Positions 42,718-51,924 of a stretch of DNA of 64,000 bases are shown one piece after another. Each line of letters opens with the position of its first letter. The first letter of the stretch is position 1. Position numbers and translations under genes: made by a program. The notes under the pieces were generated by a model that worked only from the letters and a program-made list of their open reading frames with translations, was not told the DNA's origin and searched no databases. This DNA comes from Mycobacterium seoulense (GTDB lineage: Bacteria; Actinomycetota; Actinomycetes; Mycobacteriales; Mycobacteriaceae), in NCBI RefSeq assembly GCF_010731595.1, contig NZ_AP022582.1:1674001-1738000 (forward strand). The letters run 5' to 3'.

Positions 42718-43365
42718 ATGATCAATCCGCTCAAGCTCGCCGAACAGGTGGCCGAATCGGTCCTGGCGGTGGGCGGCATCCGCATCGGTACCGAGGAACC
42801 GAAGTACACGCGCCAGCCACTGACCGCCGCCGTCGAGATCCGCCGCTACGGTCCGCGGATCGCCGCCGAGACGACGGTCGACGCCGACGAAAACCGCGCT
42901 CGCGACGCCGGGTTCCGACGATTGGCCGGCTACATATTCGGCGGCAATCGGCGCGATCAATCGATCTCCATGACCGCACCCGTCAGCCAGCAGTCGAGCC
43001 GGGGCGGCGAGCAGATCGCGATGACCGCACCCGTCGTCCAGTCCGCCGATACCGAGAGCGGCTGGACGATCCGCTTTTTCATGCCCGCGAAGTGGACGAT
43101 GGACACCCTGCCCGCCCCCGACGATGACCGGGTCCGCCTCGTCACCGTGCCGCCGGCGACCGTCGCGGTGCTGCGATTCAGCGGTGACCGCAGCCCCAAG
43201 GCGGTCGCCTCTCGCACTCGCGAACTCCTGGACGCGTTGCAAGACAAGGGGATTCAGCCAGCCGGCGACCCCGAGGCCTGGTTCTACGATCCGCCCTGGA
43301 CATTGCCGATGCGGCGTCGCAATGAGATCGCGATTCCCATCGATCCGGCGTCCGCGCCGGAGTAG
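42718..43365 (+). CDS. SOUL-family heme-binding protein
   Basis: 215 residues. Two copies of the SOUL/HBP signature appear as SISMTAPVSQQ and QIAMTAPVVQS, each ending a strand of the barrel; YTRQPLTAAVEIRRYGPRIAAETTV and GFRRLAGYIFGGN precede them, and DPEAWFYDPPWTLPMRRRNEIAIPI is the conserved C-terminus. The family binds heme or other tetrapyrroles and is probably cytosolic; no signal peptide is visible. Mycobacterial members are about this size. The longer frame upstream of 42718 shows no homology. It precedes the methyltransferase at 43371 by 5 nt, which suggests a two-gene operon. Confidence 0.92.
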   Translation: MINPLKLAEQVAESVLAVGGIRIGTEEPKYTRQPLTAAVEIRRYGPRIAAETTVDADENRARDAGFRRLAGYIFGGNRRDQSISMTAPVSQQSSRGGEQIAMTAPVVQSADTESGWTIRFFMPAKWTMDTLPAPDDDRVRLVTVPPATVAVLRFSGDRSPKAVASRTRELLDALQDKGIQPAGDPEAWFYDPPWTLPMRRRNEIAIPIDPASAPE

Positions 43366-43370
43366 CCCAG

Positions 43371-44279
43371 ATGGGACGCCGGATCGGCCCGTGGTCGCGT
43401 GCGCTGCCCAGCGAGACGACTGCCGATACGGTTGTCGCGGAGATGACTCATCACAATGACCGCAAAGTGCAGGCTGGGCTGCTGACCGGCGTATCGGAAA
43501 CGGCGCTGCTGACGCTTTACGGACGGGCACACCAGGCCGCGCAGCCCGACCCGATCATCGACGACCCCATGGCCGTCAAGCTCGTCGACGCCATCGACTT
43601 CGACTTCGAGAAGTTCGGCCGCAGGGGTCAGGAGATGGCGCTGCGCTCGCTGGCCGTGGACCGATGCGCGATCGCGTACCTCACCACCCACCCGGCGGCG
43701 ACCGTCGTCGCGCTCGGGGAAGGCTTGCAAACGTCCTTCTGGCGGCTGGACCGCTCACTACCCGAGCCGCGATTCAGGTGGGTCTCAGTGGACTTGCCTC
43801 CCGTCGTCGAACTTCGGCAGCGCCTGCTGCCGCATTCCGCGCGCATCACCCATCTCGCACAATCCGCTCTCGACTACACCTGGATCGACAAGGTGGACGC
43901 GGACAACGGCGTGTTCGTCTCCGCCGAAGGTCTGTTGATGTACCTGCAGCCCGACGACGCGCTGGGACTGATCGCTCAGTGCGCCGAGAGCTTTCCCGGC
44001 GGTCAGATGTTTTTCGACCTCCCCCCGACCGTGGTCAAGAAGATCGCACGAAAGGGCCTGCGTTCGTCCAAGCGCTACCGGGTGCCGCCGATGCCGTTCA
44101 GCCTCTCGACCCGTCAACTGGCGAAGTTGCCGCAGACGATGCCCGGCGTCCGCGCCTTCCACGATGTGCCGATGCCGCCGGGTCGGGGCATGTTCTTCGG
44201 AACGCTGTACCCCGCGTTCTGGCGCTTCCCACCGGTGCAGCCGTATCGCGGCGTCTACGCCCTGCTCGAATTCGGCTGA
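43371..44279 (+). CDS. class I SAM-dependent methyltransferase (leucine carboxyl MT family)
   Basis: 302 residues of the PF04072 family, which is expanded in mycobacteria. GVSETALLTLYGRAHQAAQPDPIIDDPMAVKLVDAIDFDFEKFG leads in; VVALGEGLQTSFWRLD is the SAM-binding glycine region; VFVSAEGLLMYLQPDDALGLI is the family's characteristic block. The substrate is unknown; homologues methylate small carboxylates or hydroxyls. The ATG at 43371 has GGAG 10 nt upstream; an ATG at 43443 (MTHHNDRKV) is an alternative. It converges on the oxidoreductase gene with 3 nt between stops. Confidence 0.88.
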   Translation: MGRRIGPWSRALPSETTADTVVAEMTHHNDRKVQAGLLTGVSETALLTLYGRAHQAAQPDPIIDDPMAVKLVDAIDFDFEKFGRRGQEMALRSLAVDRCAIAYLTTHPAATVVALGEGLQTSFWRLDRSLPEPRFRWVSVDLPPVVELRQRLLPHSARITHLAQSALDYTWIDKVDADNGVFVSAEGLLMYLQPDDALGLIAQCAESFPGGQMFFDLPPTVVKKIARKGLRSSKRYRVPPMPFSLSTRQLAKLPQTMPGVRAFHDVPMPPGRGMFFGTLYPAFWRFPPVQPYRGVYALLEFG

Positions 44280-44282
44280 GCG

Positions 44283-45293
44283 TCAGCCGACCTTGACCAC
44301 CAGCTTGCCGACGTTCTTGCCGTCGAACAGCATGTTGATCGCCGTGGGCAGCTGCTCGAACCCCTCGACCACGGTCTCGAGCGGCGTGAGCTTTCCCGCC
44401 TCGATCAGGCCCGCGATCTCGCTGAGAGCTTCCGGCGCGCGCCCGAAGTGGTCGAGGACGATGAAGCCCTGCACGGTGGCGCGCTGGATGAGCAGGTTCC
44501 CGAACGCGCGCGGACCCGGTGGCGGGTCTTCCGCGTTGTAGCCGGAGATCAAACCGCACAGCGCGACGCGGGCGCCGATGTTGAGGCGAGCGAAGATCGC
44601 GTCCATGATCTCGCCGCCCACGTTCTCGAAGTCGACGTCGATGCCGTCGGGTGTCGCCGCGGCCAGCTGGGCGGGCCAGTCGTCGGCACGGTGGTCGACG
44701 ACGGCATCGAAGCCCAGCCGGTCGGTGAGCAGCGAGCACTTCTCGGGCCCCCCGGCGATCCCGACGACGCGCGCTCCGGCGGCCTTGGCCAGCTGGCCGG
44801 CCACCGAGCCGACCGCGCCGGCCGCCGCCGAAACGACGACCGTCTCGCCGGGCTGTGGCTTGCCGATATCGCGGATCCCGATCCACGCGGTGAGCCCGGT
44901 CATCCCCAGCGCGCCCAGGTAGGCGCTCGGCGAGATGCCCTGCGCGACGTCGACCGGATTGACGAGCGACGTGTCCGAGACCACCGCGTACTCCTGCCAG
45001 CCGAGGAGGCCCTGCACCTTCTGTCCGACGGTGTGGGTCGAACTGTTGGACGCGACCACCTCGCCGAGCGCGGCGGCGCGCATGACCTCGCCGATCCCGA
45101 CCGGCGGCAGGTAGGTCGGGGTGTCGTTGATCCACATGCGGTTCGTCGGGTCGAGCGAGATCCAATCGACGCGCACCAGCGCCTCGCCGTCGCCGAGGTC
45201 GGGGATCGCCTCTTCGGTCATTTCGAAAGTGCCGGGGCCGATACGGCCGGTGGGACGTTCGCGAAGCAGGAAACGACGGTTTCGTCCGGTCAT
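44283..45293 (-). CDS. zinc-independent NADP-dependent alkenal/one oxidoreductase-type MDR
   Basis: 336-residue medium-chain reductase of the leukotriene B4 12-hydroxydehydrogenase/CurA type. VSAAAGAVGSVAGQLAKAAGARVVGIAGG is the NADP-binding loop, FENVGGEIMDAIFARLNIGARVALCGLISGYN the next strand-helix block, and FGNLLIQRATVQGFIVLDHF the family-specific one. The zinc ligands of alcohol dehydrogenases are absent. It would reduce C=C bonds of enones or enals with NADPH, a detoxification or lipid-modifying role. A single-gene unit by position. Confidence 0.92.
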   Translation of the reverse strand: MTGRNRRFLLRERPTGRIGPGTFEMTEEAIPDLGDGEALVRVDWISLDPTNRMWINDTPTYLPPVGIGEVMRAAALGEVVASNSSTHTVGQKVQGLLGWQEYAVVSDTSLVNPVDVAQGISPSAYLGALGMTGLTAWIGIRDIGKPQPGETVVVSAAAGAVGSVAGQLAKAAGARVVGIAGGPEKCSLLTDRLGFDAVVDHRADDWPAQLAAATPDGIDVDFENVGGEIMDAIFARLNIGARVALCGLISGYNAEDPPPGPRAFGNLLIQRATVQGFIVLDHFGRAPEALSEIAGLIEAGKLTPLETVVEGFEQLPTAINMLFDGKNVGKLVVKVG

Positions 45294-45344
45294 TAGCGCA
45301 CCGTACCCTTCATTCGGGGGCCGCCGAGCGAAAGGTTGTGCTCG

Positions 45345-46019
45345 ATGAACGTCGCGTCGCGAATCGTCGTAATCCCCGTCGCCGTGCTGACGATGGCGGC
45401 CCTGTCGCTGCCCGGGCCGGCCGCCGCAGACCCGTCACCCACGCAGCAGATCACCGCCGTGGCCGTCGGGCCCAGCGGCCAACCGATCAACGGCTACCGG
45501 GAGACGCCCCCCGAGGGCAACGTCTACGCCGTCAGCGACTGCAGCACCCCGTCGCCGTCGGCGGTGGCCGAGAACGTGTACTACTGCTCGCCCAGCGCGG
45601 CCGGCGCCGGCACCTGCTGGCCGTCGACGCCCGGATCGCTGCTGTGCGTGGATGATCCCTGGCAGCAGCGTCTGCATCGGGTGAGCTACAGCGGTCCGCT
45701 TCCGCCCGTGCAGCCGACCGCCACGCCGGACCCGTTCGCACTGACCCTCGACGACGGCACCCATTGCCTGCTGCGCAACGGGGGTGCGTGGGGAGCACGC
45801 GCCGACGGGTACGAGGGCGCCTACAGCTGCAGCGGCACCGGCGCGCACCTGGCGGTGCTATGGCTGCCCAGCCAGGGCGCGGGGAGTTGCGTCGACCGCT
45901 CGTCGGCGGTGTGGACGGTCAAGGTCGGTCAACTCGGCACACCCGGCACCGCCTTCCCGCCGCCCCAGACCCACGCGGTGACCAGCGCCTGGTTCGCGGG
46001 CGGCAAGGCCGGCCAGTAA
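45345..46019 (+). CDS. exported protein of unknown function
   Basis: 224 residues from the ATG at 45345 (AAAGG nine bases before). A signal peptide (IVVIPVAVLTMAALSLPGPAAA) ends near residue 28. The mature protein is Cys-rich (six or more Cys: DCSTPS, YYCSPS, GTCWPS, LLCVDD, HCLLRNGG, YSCSGT, GSCVDR), implying disulfides outside the membrane. The LTLDDGTHCLLRNGGAWGARADGYEGAYSC stretch is shared by uncharacterised mycobacterial exported proteins I recall. No enzyme motif is evident. Confidence 0.8.
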   Translation: MNVASRIVVIPVAVLTMAALSLPGPAAADPSPTQQITAVAVGPSGQPINGYRETPPEGNVYAVSDCSTPSPSAVAENVYYCSPSAAGAGTCWPSTPGSLLCVDDPWQQRLHRVSYSGPLPPVQPTATPDPFALTLDDGTHCLLRNGGAWGARADGYEGAYSCSGTGAHLAVLWLPSQGAGSCVDRSSAVWTVKVGQLGTPGTAFPPPQTHAVTSAWFAGGKAGQ

Positions 46020-46049
46020 AGCGGCGACAGCGCTGCTATAACGCAACGT

Positions 46050-46895
46050 ATGTCAAGCCCCGATCACGCGATCACCCATGTCTCCGATACCGCCCGCTGG
46101 ACCGCGCTGCACCGGGCAACCGAATCGGCCCGGCCCGATGCTCTGTTCAACGACCCGCTCGCAGAACGCCTGGCCGGCGAACACGGCCGCGAGATCGTCG
46201 CGGCCGTCCCGCGATCGACCCGCAACGGCTGGTGGCTCGTCGCGCGGACCAAAATCATCGACGACGCCATCGCGGAAGCGATCGCCGGCGGCTGCGACCG
46301 GGTGCTGAATCTTGCCGCCGGTCTGGACACCCGGCCCTATCGGCTGGCGCTGCCGGCCGATCTGACCTGGGTGGAGGCGGATCTGCCGAAGTTGCTCGCC
46401 GAGAAGACCCAGCTGCTCGCCGACGAGGTGCCGCGGTGCCGGCTGACTCGCATCGCGGTCGATCTGGCCGACCCCACGGCCCGCGGCGCGTTTCTCGACG
46501 AGGCCCTGCGCGGCGCCACCAAGGCGCTGGTGCTGACCGAGGGCCTGTTGATGTATCTGGACGACGCCGACGTCGTCTCGCTTTCAGCGGCACTCACGCG
46601 GCCCGAGATCGGCTGGTGGATGCTCGACTTCGCCGGGCCGGGCCTGAAAAAGATGATGAACAAGAAAATGGCCGGCATGTTGCAAAACGCACCGTTCAAG
46701 TTCGCGCCCGAAAACGGGCTGGCATATTTCGAAGGCCTGGGCTGGCAAACCGTCCACGTGGAGGCGCTCTATTTGGCCGCCCACCGCTTTCACCGCCTGC
46801 CGTTGTGGATGCGCCCGCTGGCCTGGCTGCCCCAGCCGGATCCGCGTCACCCGGGTGGAAGGGCGTGGAGCGCGGTGGCCCTCCTCACCCGTTGA
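46050..46895 (+). CDS. class I SAM-dependent methyltransferase (leucine carboxyl MT family)
   Basis: 281 residues, second PF04072 member in the window. AITHVSDTARWTALHRATESARPDALFNDPLAERLAGEHG and VARTKIIDDAI are classic; VLNLAAGLDTRPYRLALPADLTWVEADLPKLLAEKTQLLAD is the SAM region with the acidic strand end; ALVLTEGLLMYLDDADV is the family block. It differs strongly from the copy at 43371, so no recent duplication. It resembles Rv1896c-like proteins. The start ATG is 30 nt after the preceding stop. A 176-nt gap follows. Confidence 0.9.
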   Translation: MSSPDHAITHVSDTARWTALHRATESARPDALFNDPLAERLAGEHGREIVAAVPRSTRNGWWLVARTKIIDDAIAEAIAGGCDRVLNLAAGLDTRPYRLALPADLTWVEADLPKLLAEKTQLLADEVPRCRLTRIAVDLADPTARGAFLDEALRGATKALVLTEGLLMYLDDADVVSLSAALTRPEIGWWMLDFAGPGLKKMMNKKMAGMLQNAPFKFAPENGLAYFEGLGWQTVHVEALYLAAHRFHRLPLWMRPLAWLPQPDPRHPGGRAWSAVALLTR

Positions 46896-47071
46896 GCCGC
46901 GCATCAATTGTCCGATTAGCCAGGGGCGCAACAGATTACATCGGAATTCATAGCGAGTGTGGTGCGCCCAAAGGGTTAATGCGGCGGGTCCGGCATCTTA
47001 CGGTCGCCCGACGATTGGGGGATTTGGCTATTTGCGCTGCGGAACTGCGGTGCCGGTTTTAATATCGCCGC

Positions 47072-47935
47072 ATGCGCATCACGGTCAAATTCGACCTGGG
47101 TTTCAAATATCCCGAACTCGAGCAGTTGTGGCGCCAAGCCGATCGTCTTGGTTTCGAAGCGGTGTGGGATTACGACCATTTTTACGGGCCGATGGAACAC
47201 ACCGACCCGACCTTTGAGGGCTGGACCACGCTGGCCGCCATGGCGGTGGTGACTCGACAGGCGCGCATCGGCTGCCTGGTAGCCGGCGTGACGTACCGGA
47301 ACCCGGCGATCCTCGCCAAGATGGCGGTCACCGTCGACCACATTTCCGGCGGGCGGCTCGACTTCGGGATCGGGGCCGGCTGGCACGAGGCCGAGCATCG
47401 CGGCTATGGGATCGAGTTTCCCGGCCCCGGCACCCGCGTCGCGATGGTTGACGAGGCGCTGACCGTGATCCGTCGGCTCTGGACCGAGGAATCGGTGACC
47501 TTCGCGGGCAGGTTTTTCACCCTCCAAGACGCGCTGTGCGAGCCCAAGCCGCTGCAGAGGCCACACCCGCCGATCATGATCGGCGGCACCGAGCCGAAGA
47601 TGTTGAGCGTCGTCGCGCGCCACGCCGACATGTGGAACATGCCCGGGCACGAGGGGCCCCAGAGGTGGGCGGAAGTCAACGGCAGGCTTTTCGACGCGTG
47701 CTCCGCCGTGGGCCGGGACCCGAGCGAGATCGAGCGTTCCGCGCAGGTGTCACTGCATCCGGCCGAACCCGGCCAGGTGGATGAACAGCTGGCGTTGTTA
47801 CCCGAATTCGAGCGACTCGGCTGCGAGCACATGGTGCTGGCGTTCCGCGAGGCGCCGACGGCGGGGCTCCTGGAACGCTGCCGGGCGCTGGACTACCAGA
47901 CCCGTATCCAGTCGACGAGCATGTTGGCGGGGTAG
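47072..47935 (+). CDS. LLM-class F420/flavin-dependent oxidoreductase
   Basis: 287 residues of the luciferase-like superfamily, in the F420-dependent group by sequence style: VKFDLGFKYPELEQLWRQADRLGFEAVWDYDHFYG, LVAGVTYRNPAILAKMAVTVDHISGGRLDFGIGAGWHEAEH, and HPPIMIGGTEPKMLSVVARHADMWN. The GAGWHEAEH block is typical of F420-binding members. The reaction would be hydride transfer or oxidation of an unknown substrate. Its 3' end overlaps the convergent glycoside hydrolase by 43 nt, an unusually long coding overlap. Confidence 0.9.
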   Translation: MRITVKFDLGFKYPELEQLWRQADRLGFEAVWDYDHFYGPMEHTDPTFEGWTTLAAMAVVTRQARIGCLVAGVTYRNPAILAKMAVTVDHISGGRLDFGIGAGWHEAEHRGYGIEFPGPGTRVAMVDEALTVIRRLWTEESVTFAGRFFTLQDALCEPKPLQRPHPPIMIGGTEPKMLSVVARHADMWNMPGHEGPQRWAEVNGRLFDACSAVGRDPSEIERSAQVSLHPAEPGQVDEQLALLPEFERLGCEHMVLAFREAPTAGLLERCRALDYQTRIQSTSMLAG

Positions 47936-48723
47936 GTTCCCGGCCCGGGATCGCCGCCGCCGGAACCGGCCACCGCCAGGTTGAACACCGGATAAACGGT
48001 GTAGCCCGGCGCATTGAACGGCCAATCCGGCAGCGAGCTCGCCGGCACATCGAAGTACGGCTGGGCGCCGTCGGCGTAGTCCTTCCAGAACCGGATGCCG
48101 GCTTCGTCCCACTGGGTGCGCCAGGTGTGCCACCCGCTGTCCATCGCGATGTTGTGGGTCTTCCATTCGCCGCCGTTGGCTTTCGCGTGAACGGTGGTCG
48201 CCGAAGGCCAGCTGCCGTTGCCGTACCACTCCATGACGTCGATCTCGCCCTGGTCGTCATTGCCGAGCCAGTAGGCCGGCCACGCGCCCGCGGTCAGGCA
48301 GTCGAGTTTGATACGGGCTTCCCAGGTATGGCCGACGCCGCCGCGCCAGAGGCTTTGCACCTTGCCGCTGTAGTAGGTGGGTCCATCCTTGGCGGCGCGC
48401 AGCACGAGGTTGGAGTTGCCGTCGAGGAAGACGTTGCGCCGGTCGTCGCGGTACTGCCCGATGTGCTCGGGCTGCTCCCAATACGTCGGGTCCTTGATCG
48501 TCTCGCGGGCCTTCGCCACCGTCCACTTCGAGGAGTCGGGTGCCGAACCGGCGGGACCGGTGAAGTCGTCCTGGAAGATGTAGCTGCCGGTCTGGCCACT
48601 GGGCGCGGCAGGAACGGGTGTGCGGTCTGCCGGCTGGGCCCGGGCTTGCGGCGCAGGCAGCGCGGCTGCCAGCACGCCGATCCCGGTCGTCAACATCAGG
48701 CGGCGGCGATCAATCTTTGCCAT
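47893..48723 (-). CDS. exported glycoside hydrolase family 16 protein
   Basis: 276 residues, similar to M. tuberculosis Rv0315 (a GH16 beta-1,3-glucanase-like antigen). A Tat-like signal starts KIDRRRLMLTTGIGVLAAALPAPQARA. The catalytic GH16 signature EIDVME occurs in QGEIDVMEWYG, with nucleophile and acid Glu both present; KWTVAKARETIKDPTYWEQPEHIGQYRDDRRNVFLDGNSNLVLRAAKD and YPVFNLAVAG are further family blocks. It likely cleaves beta-glucans or related polysaccharides outside the cell. The start is the ATG at 48723. Confidence 0.93.
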   Translation of the reverse strand: MAKIDRRRLMLTTGIGVLAAALPAPQARAQPADRTPVPAAPSGQTGSYIFQDDFTGPAGSAPDSSKWTVAKARETIKDPTYWEQPEHIGQYRDDRRNVFLDGNSNLVLRAAKDGPTYYSGKVQSLWRGGVGHTWEARIKLDCLTAGAWPAYWLGNDDQGEIDVMEWYGNGSWPSATTVHAKANGGEWKTHNIAMDSGWHTWRTQWDEAGIRFWKDYADGAQPYFDVPASSLPDWPFNAPGYTVYPVFNLAVAGSGGGDPGPGTYPANMLVDWIRVW

Positions 48724-48978
48724 ACGCAAGGGACCATAGCAGCCCCCGCCGTACGGAGCCGAAACGGAAATGTGTCGGTAGCCGCCGCTAACGTTTCGGA
48801 TTGCCGGCGGGCCTGCACGGACGGCGGCGCAGCGGTGGTTGACGGATTAACTGAAATTCATGGCTAATTCTCAACTTCATGGATGGTTTGGTCTCAGGAT
48901 CGGCCGGGCATTCTGAGATCACAAACCGATAACCACCGGTCGTTTTATAGCGCGTTGCACTGAGAGGGGTTGACGATC
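48724..48978. other. 255-bp gap upstream of a small gene
   Basis: No further gene is seen. The centre is AT-richer than its surroundings and holds two TTCATGG copies (near 48867 and 48885) and a TTTTATAG box at 48942-48949 that could be the -10 of the small gene at 48979. Nothing else is recognisable. Confidence 0.45.
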
Positions 48979-49185
48979 GTGGCTGATACAACGGGAGCGA
49001 CGGTTATTTGCCTCCAGTCCCATCCGTTATGGGCCGCGGCTCAGCGTTACGAGCGCGAACGTCATGAGGCGATGCGCCGTCATCCCGCATTCCGCGCGCG
49101 CGAGCGCGCGGCGATTCCCGGCGGCGAGGTCATCCCGCTCATTCGCAACTTCAAGCTGTACTCGAGCACCAACACCCCGGCCTGA
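48979..49185 (+). CDS. small protein of unknown function
   Basis: 68 residues from a GTG with the strong ribosome site GAGAGGGG nine bases upstream, which decides the start over the nearer TTG. The sequence is VADTTGATVICLQSHP followed by a basic helix (AAQRYERERHEAMRRHPAFRARERAAIPGGEVI) and a short hydrophobic end. No membrane segment or signal is evident. I recognise no family. The good ribosome site and codon usage support a real gene. It is not in an operon with either neighbour. Confidence 0.6.
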   Translation: MADTTGATVICLQSHPLWAAAQRYERERHEAMRRHPAFRARERAAIPGGEVIPLIRNFKLYSSTNTPA

Positions 49186-49297
49186 CCATTCCGCGCGAAT
49201 TACCGCAAGGCTCGGCCTCTTGGTGGCCCGAACTGCGCTAAGCCGGCACGGAACCGTTTTTCGAATTGCGGTTGAGCGTTCACACCGATTCCGATTG

Positions 49298-49316
49298 CTA
49301 CTACCGTGAGTAGTAG
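49298..49316. repeat. 7-bp inverted repeat (hairpin)
   Basis: CTACTAC-CGTGA-GTAGTAG is a perfect 7-bp inverted repeat in the 216-bp gap between the small gene and cutinase. It could be a weak terminator or an operator. No T run follows on the plus strand, and the stem is not GC-rich. Confidence 0.35.
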
Positions 49317-49401
49317 AAGCCGATCGGGGGAGCGGCTTGCCATCGAATCCCGCTGAAGCGGGAGCGTATTCGTCCGTCCGCGGTGGGCTCCGCGCGCGAT
49401 C

Positions 49402-50073
49402 TCAGAGCTTGCCGGCGACGAAATCGGCTGCCTGGTTGGCCATGCCGGCATCGATGTAGGCACCGGCAAGGTGTTGCGGCCAGTTCGCCTTCCAGGTGTT
49501 CGGGTCGGCCGGGCTGCAGATGGGATCGGCGCCGTGGCACAACTCGATGGTCCGGTCGTTGTAGGTCGGGTTGAAGTTGGTGATCGGACCGGCCCACTGG
49601 CTGCCGTTGCCGAATAGCGCCACCGCCGCGATGTGCTGATCGGTGCCCGGCGGCAAGGGGCTGTCGAAGCCGAACGCGCTGATGGGCGCCGCGAGCACGA
49701 CGTCGGTCACCGCCGCGCCGAGCGAGTAGCCGCCCAGCACCAGCCGGGTGTTCGGGCAGTTGTTGACCATGTCCTGAATGTGGTGGCTCATGTCGTTTGC
49801 GCCCTGAGCGACTTCGGTGTCGGCGGGGTAGTTCACCGCATACACGCCGATGTTCTTGTGGACCTTGGACCGCAGTGAACTGATGAACGCGTTGCCCAGC
49901 GCCCCCACCCCGGGCGATTCCATTCGGCCGCGGGCGAACACCACCTGCACCGGCGGGCAATTCGCGGCAGCGGCATTGGGAATCACGGACGGTGCCAGCA
50001 CAACGGGCAGCGCCAGCGCGGCCGCGGTCAGAACCGCCGCCAGGCCGATGTCAGCGAGTCTGCGAACGAGCAC
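49402..50073 (-). CDS. cutinase-family exported hydrolase
   Basis: 223 residues from a GTG (VLVRRLADIGLAAVLTAAALALPVVLAPSVIPNAAAA is the signal region). The catalytic triad can be placed: Ser in GGYSLGAAV, Asp in GADPICSPADP, His in WPQHLAGAYIDAG. Four Cys (NCPPVQVVFARG, NNCPNTRL, ELCHGADPIC) form the two usual disulfides. Mycobacterial cutinase-like proteins (Culp) are secreted esterases or phospholipases acting on lipid esters. The in-frame upstream extension to 50217 has no signal-like content. It is divergent from the methyltransferase at 50175. Confidence 0.93.
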   Translation of the reverse strand: MLVRRLADIGLAAVLTAAALALPVVLAPSVIPNAAAANCPPVQVVFARGRMESPGVGALGNAFISSLRSKVHKNIGVYAVNYPADTEVAQGANDMSHHIQDMVNNCPNTRLVLGGYSLGAAVTDVVLAAPISAFGFDSPLPPGTDQHIAAVALFGNGSQWAGPITNFNPTYNDRTIELCHGADPICSPADPNTWKANWPQHLAGAYIDAGMANQAADFVAGKL

Positions 50074-50165
50074 AGCATGATCGTAGAGCGATCGCGACGC
50101 GGCCGCTGGCCAATGTTGCCGGCCGGTGCCGACCACCCTGATGGCGTGACACCGGTGACCGATAG

Positions 50166-50837
<672 letters not shown>

Positions 50838-50847
50838 CGGGCTCGGG

Positions 50848-51924
50848 TCATCGACCGGGGCCGGCAGCGACGCATTCGCAGTCGAAGTCCGTCTGCAGGC
50901 CCATGGGCAATCCCTCACCGCGGAAGATCCCGGCGCCCGCCGTGGTGTTCGACAGCGCATCCGCGGCGAGGATCATCGCCGCTGCCGTCCACGTGGTGCG
51001 CTCCTCGGGCCACCGTTTCCCGTCCGCGAAGACCAGCCCCGTCCAGTACGAGCCGTCCTGCTCACGCAGATGCTGCATCGCGCCGAACTGTTGATGGGCG
51101 GCCTGCCGCTGGCCGATGGCGTCCAGCGCCATCACCAGTTCGCATGTCTCGGCGCCGGTTACCCAGGGTCTGTCGACCACGCAGCGAATGCCCAGACCCC
51201 CGACCACGAAGTCGTCCCAGCGCTGTCTGATCCGCGCGGCCGCCTGCGGCCCGCGCAGCGCACTACCGAGGATCGGGTAGTACCAGTCCATCGAGTAGCG
51301 GTCCTTCTCGGTGAAGGCCTCGGGGTGCGCGGCTATCGCGTGCCCGAGACGGCCCACCGCCAGTTCCCACTCCGGCTGCGGCTCGCCCATCAGGGCGGCG
51401 AGCGCCAGGGCGCACCGGATGCTGTGGAACACGCTCGCACAACCGGTGATCAGCGCTTCCTCCAAAGGACCGGCTTCGCTTCGGGCCCAACAGATCTCGC
51501 CATAGCCGATCTGCAAGTCGATGACGAAGTCGATGGCCTTGTGCACGACGGGCCACATCTGGGTGGCGAAGCGCCGGTCGCCGGTCACGAGCACGTGGTG
51601 CCAGACACCGGTGGCGATGTAGGCACAGAAGTTACTGTCGCTGTTGACGTCTTCGACGACCCCGGCACGGAGCTGGATGGGCCAGGAGCCGTCGGGCCGC
51701 TGGGTGCGACGGCTCCAATCGAACGCTGCGCGCGCCGGTTCCAGCAGTCCGGCGGCAGTGAGCGCCATCGCGCACTCCACGTGGTCCCATGGATCGGTGT
51801 GGCCGCCCTCGGACCAGGGAATGGCTCCTGAGGGCTCCTGGATGGCCGCGATTGACAGCGCGGTCTGGTGACATTGCTCGGGACTGAGGACGCCCGCGAC
51901 CGATGGTGGGTTAAACCGACGCAA
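50848..51924 (-). CDS. (alpha/alpha)6-barrel protein, prenyltransferase/terpene-cyclase-like
   Basis: 358 residues of helix-pair repeats: QEPSGAIPWSEGGHTDPWDHVECAMALTAAG, RRTQRPDGSWPIQ, LREQDGSYWTGLVFADGKRWPEERTTWTAAAMILAADAL. The Gln/Trp and DGSW spacing resembles QW motifs of prenyltransferase/squalene-cyclase-like barrels; glycosidase six-hairpin folds are the other option. The DxDD acid of type II cyclases is not visible. The function is uncertain. It overlaps the methyltransferase stop by 14 nt and is third in the GT4-methyltransferase operon. Confidence 0.7.
   Translation of the reverse strand: MRRFNPPSVAGVLSPEQCHQTALSIAAIQEPSGAIPWSEGGHTDPWDHVECAMALTAAGLLEPARAAFDWSRRTQRPDGSWPIQLRAGVVEDVNSDSNFCAYIATGVWHHVLVTGDRRFATQMWPVVHKAIDFVIDLQIGYGEICWARSEAGPLEEALITGCASVFHSIRCALALAALMGEPQPEWELAVGRLGHAIAAHPEAFTEKDRYSMDWYYPILGSALRGPQAAARIRQRWDDFVVGGLGIRCVVDRPWVTGAETCELVMALDAIGQRQAAHQQFGAMQHLREQDGSYWTGLVFADGKRWPEERTTWTAAAMILAADALSNTTAGAGIFRGEGLPMGLQTDFDCECVAAGPGR

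Noticed and set aside
42145..43530. A 461-codon minus-strand frame covering the SOUL gene
   Set aside because: Only the last 84 codons, after the RBS and ATG at 42399, look like protein; the rest is antisense to the SOUL gene and low-complexity.
43371..46895. The two leucine-carboxyl-type methyltransferases as a recent tandem duplication
   Set aside because: They share only family motifs and are separated by two unrelated genes; the family is large in mycobacteria.
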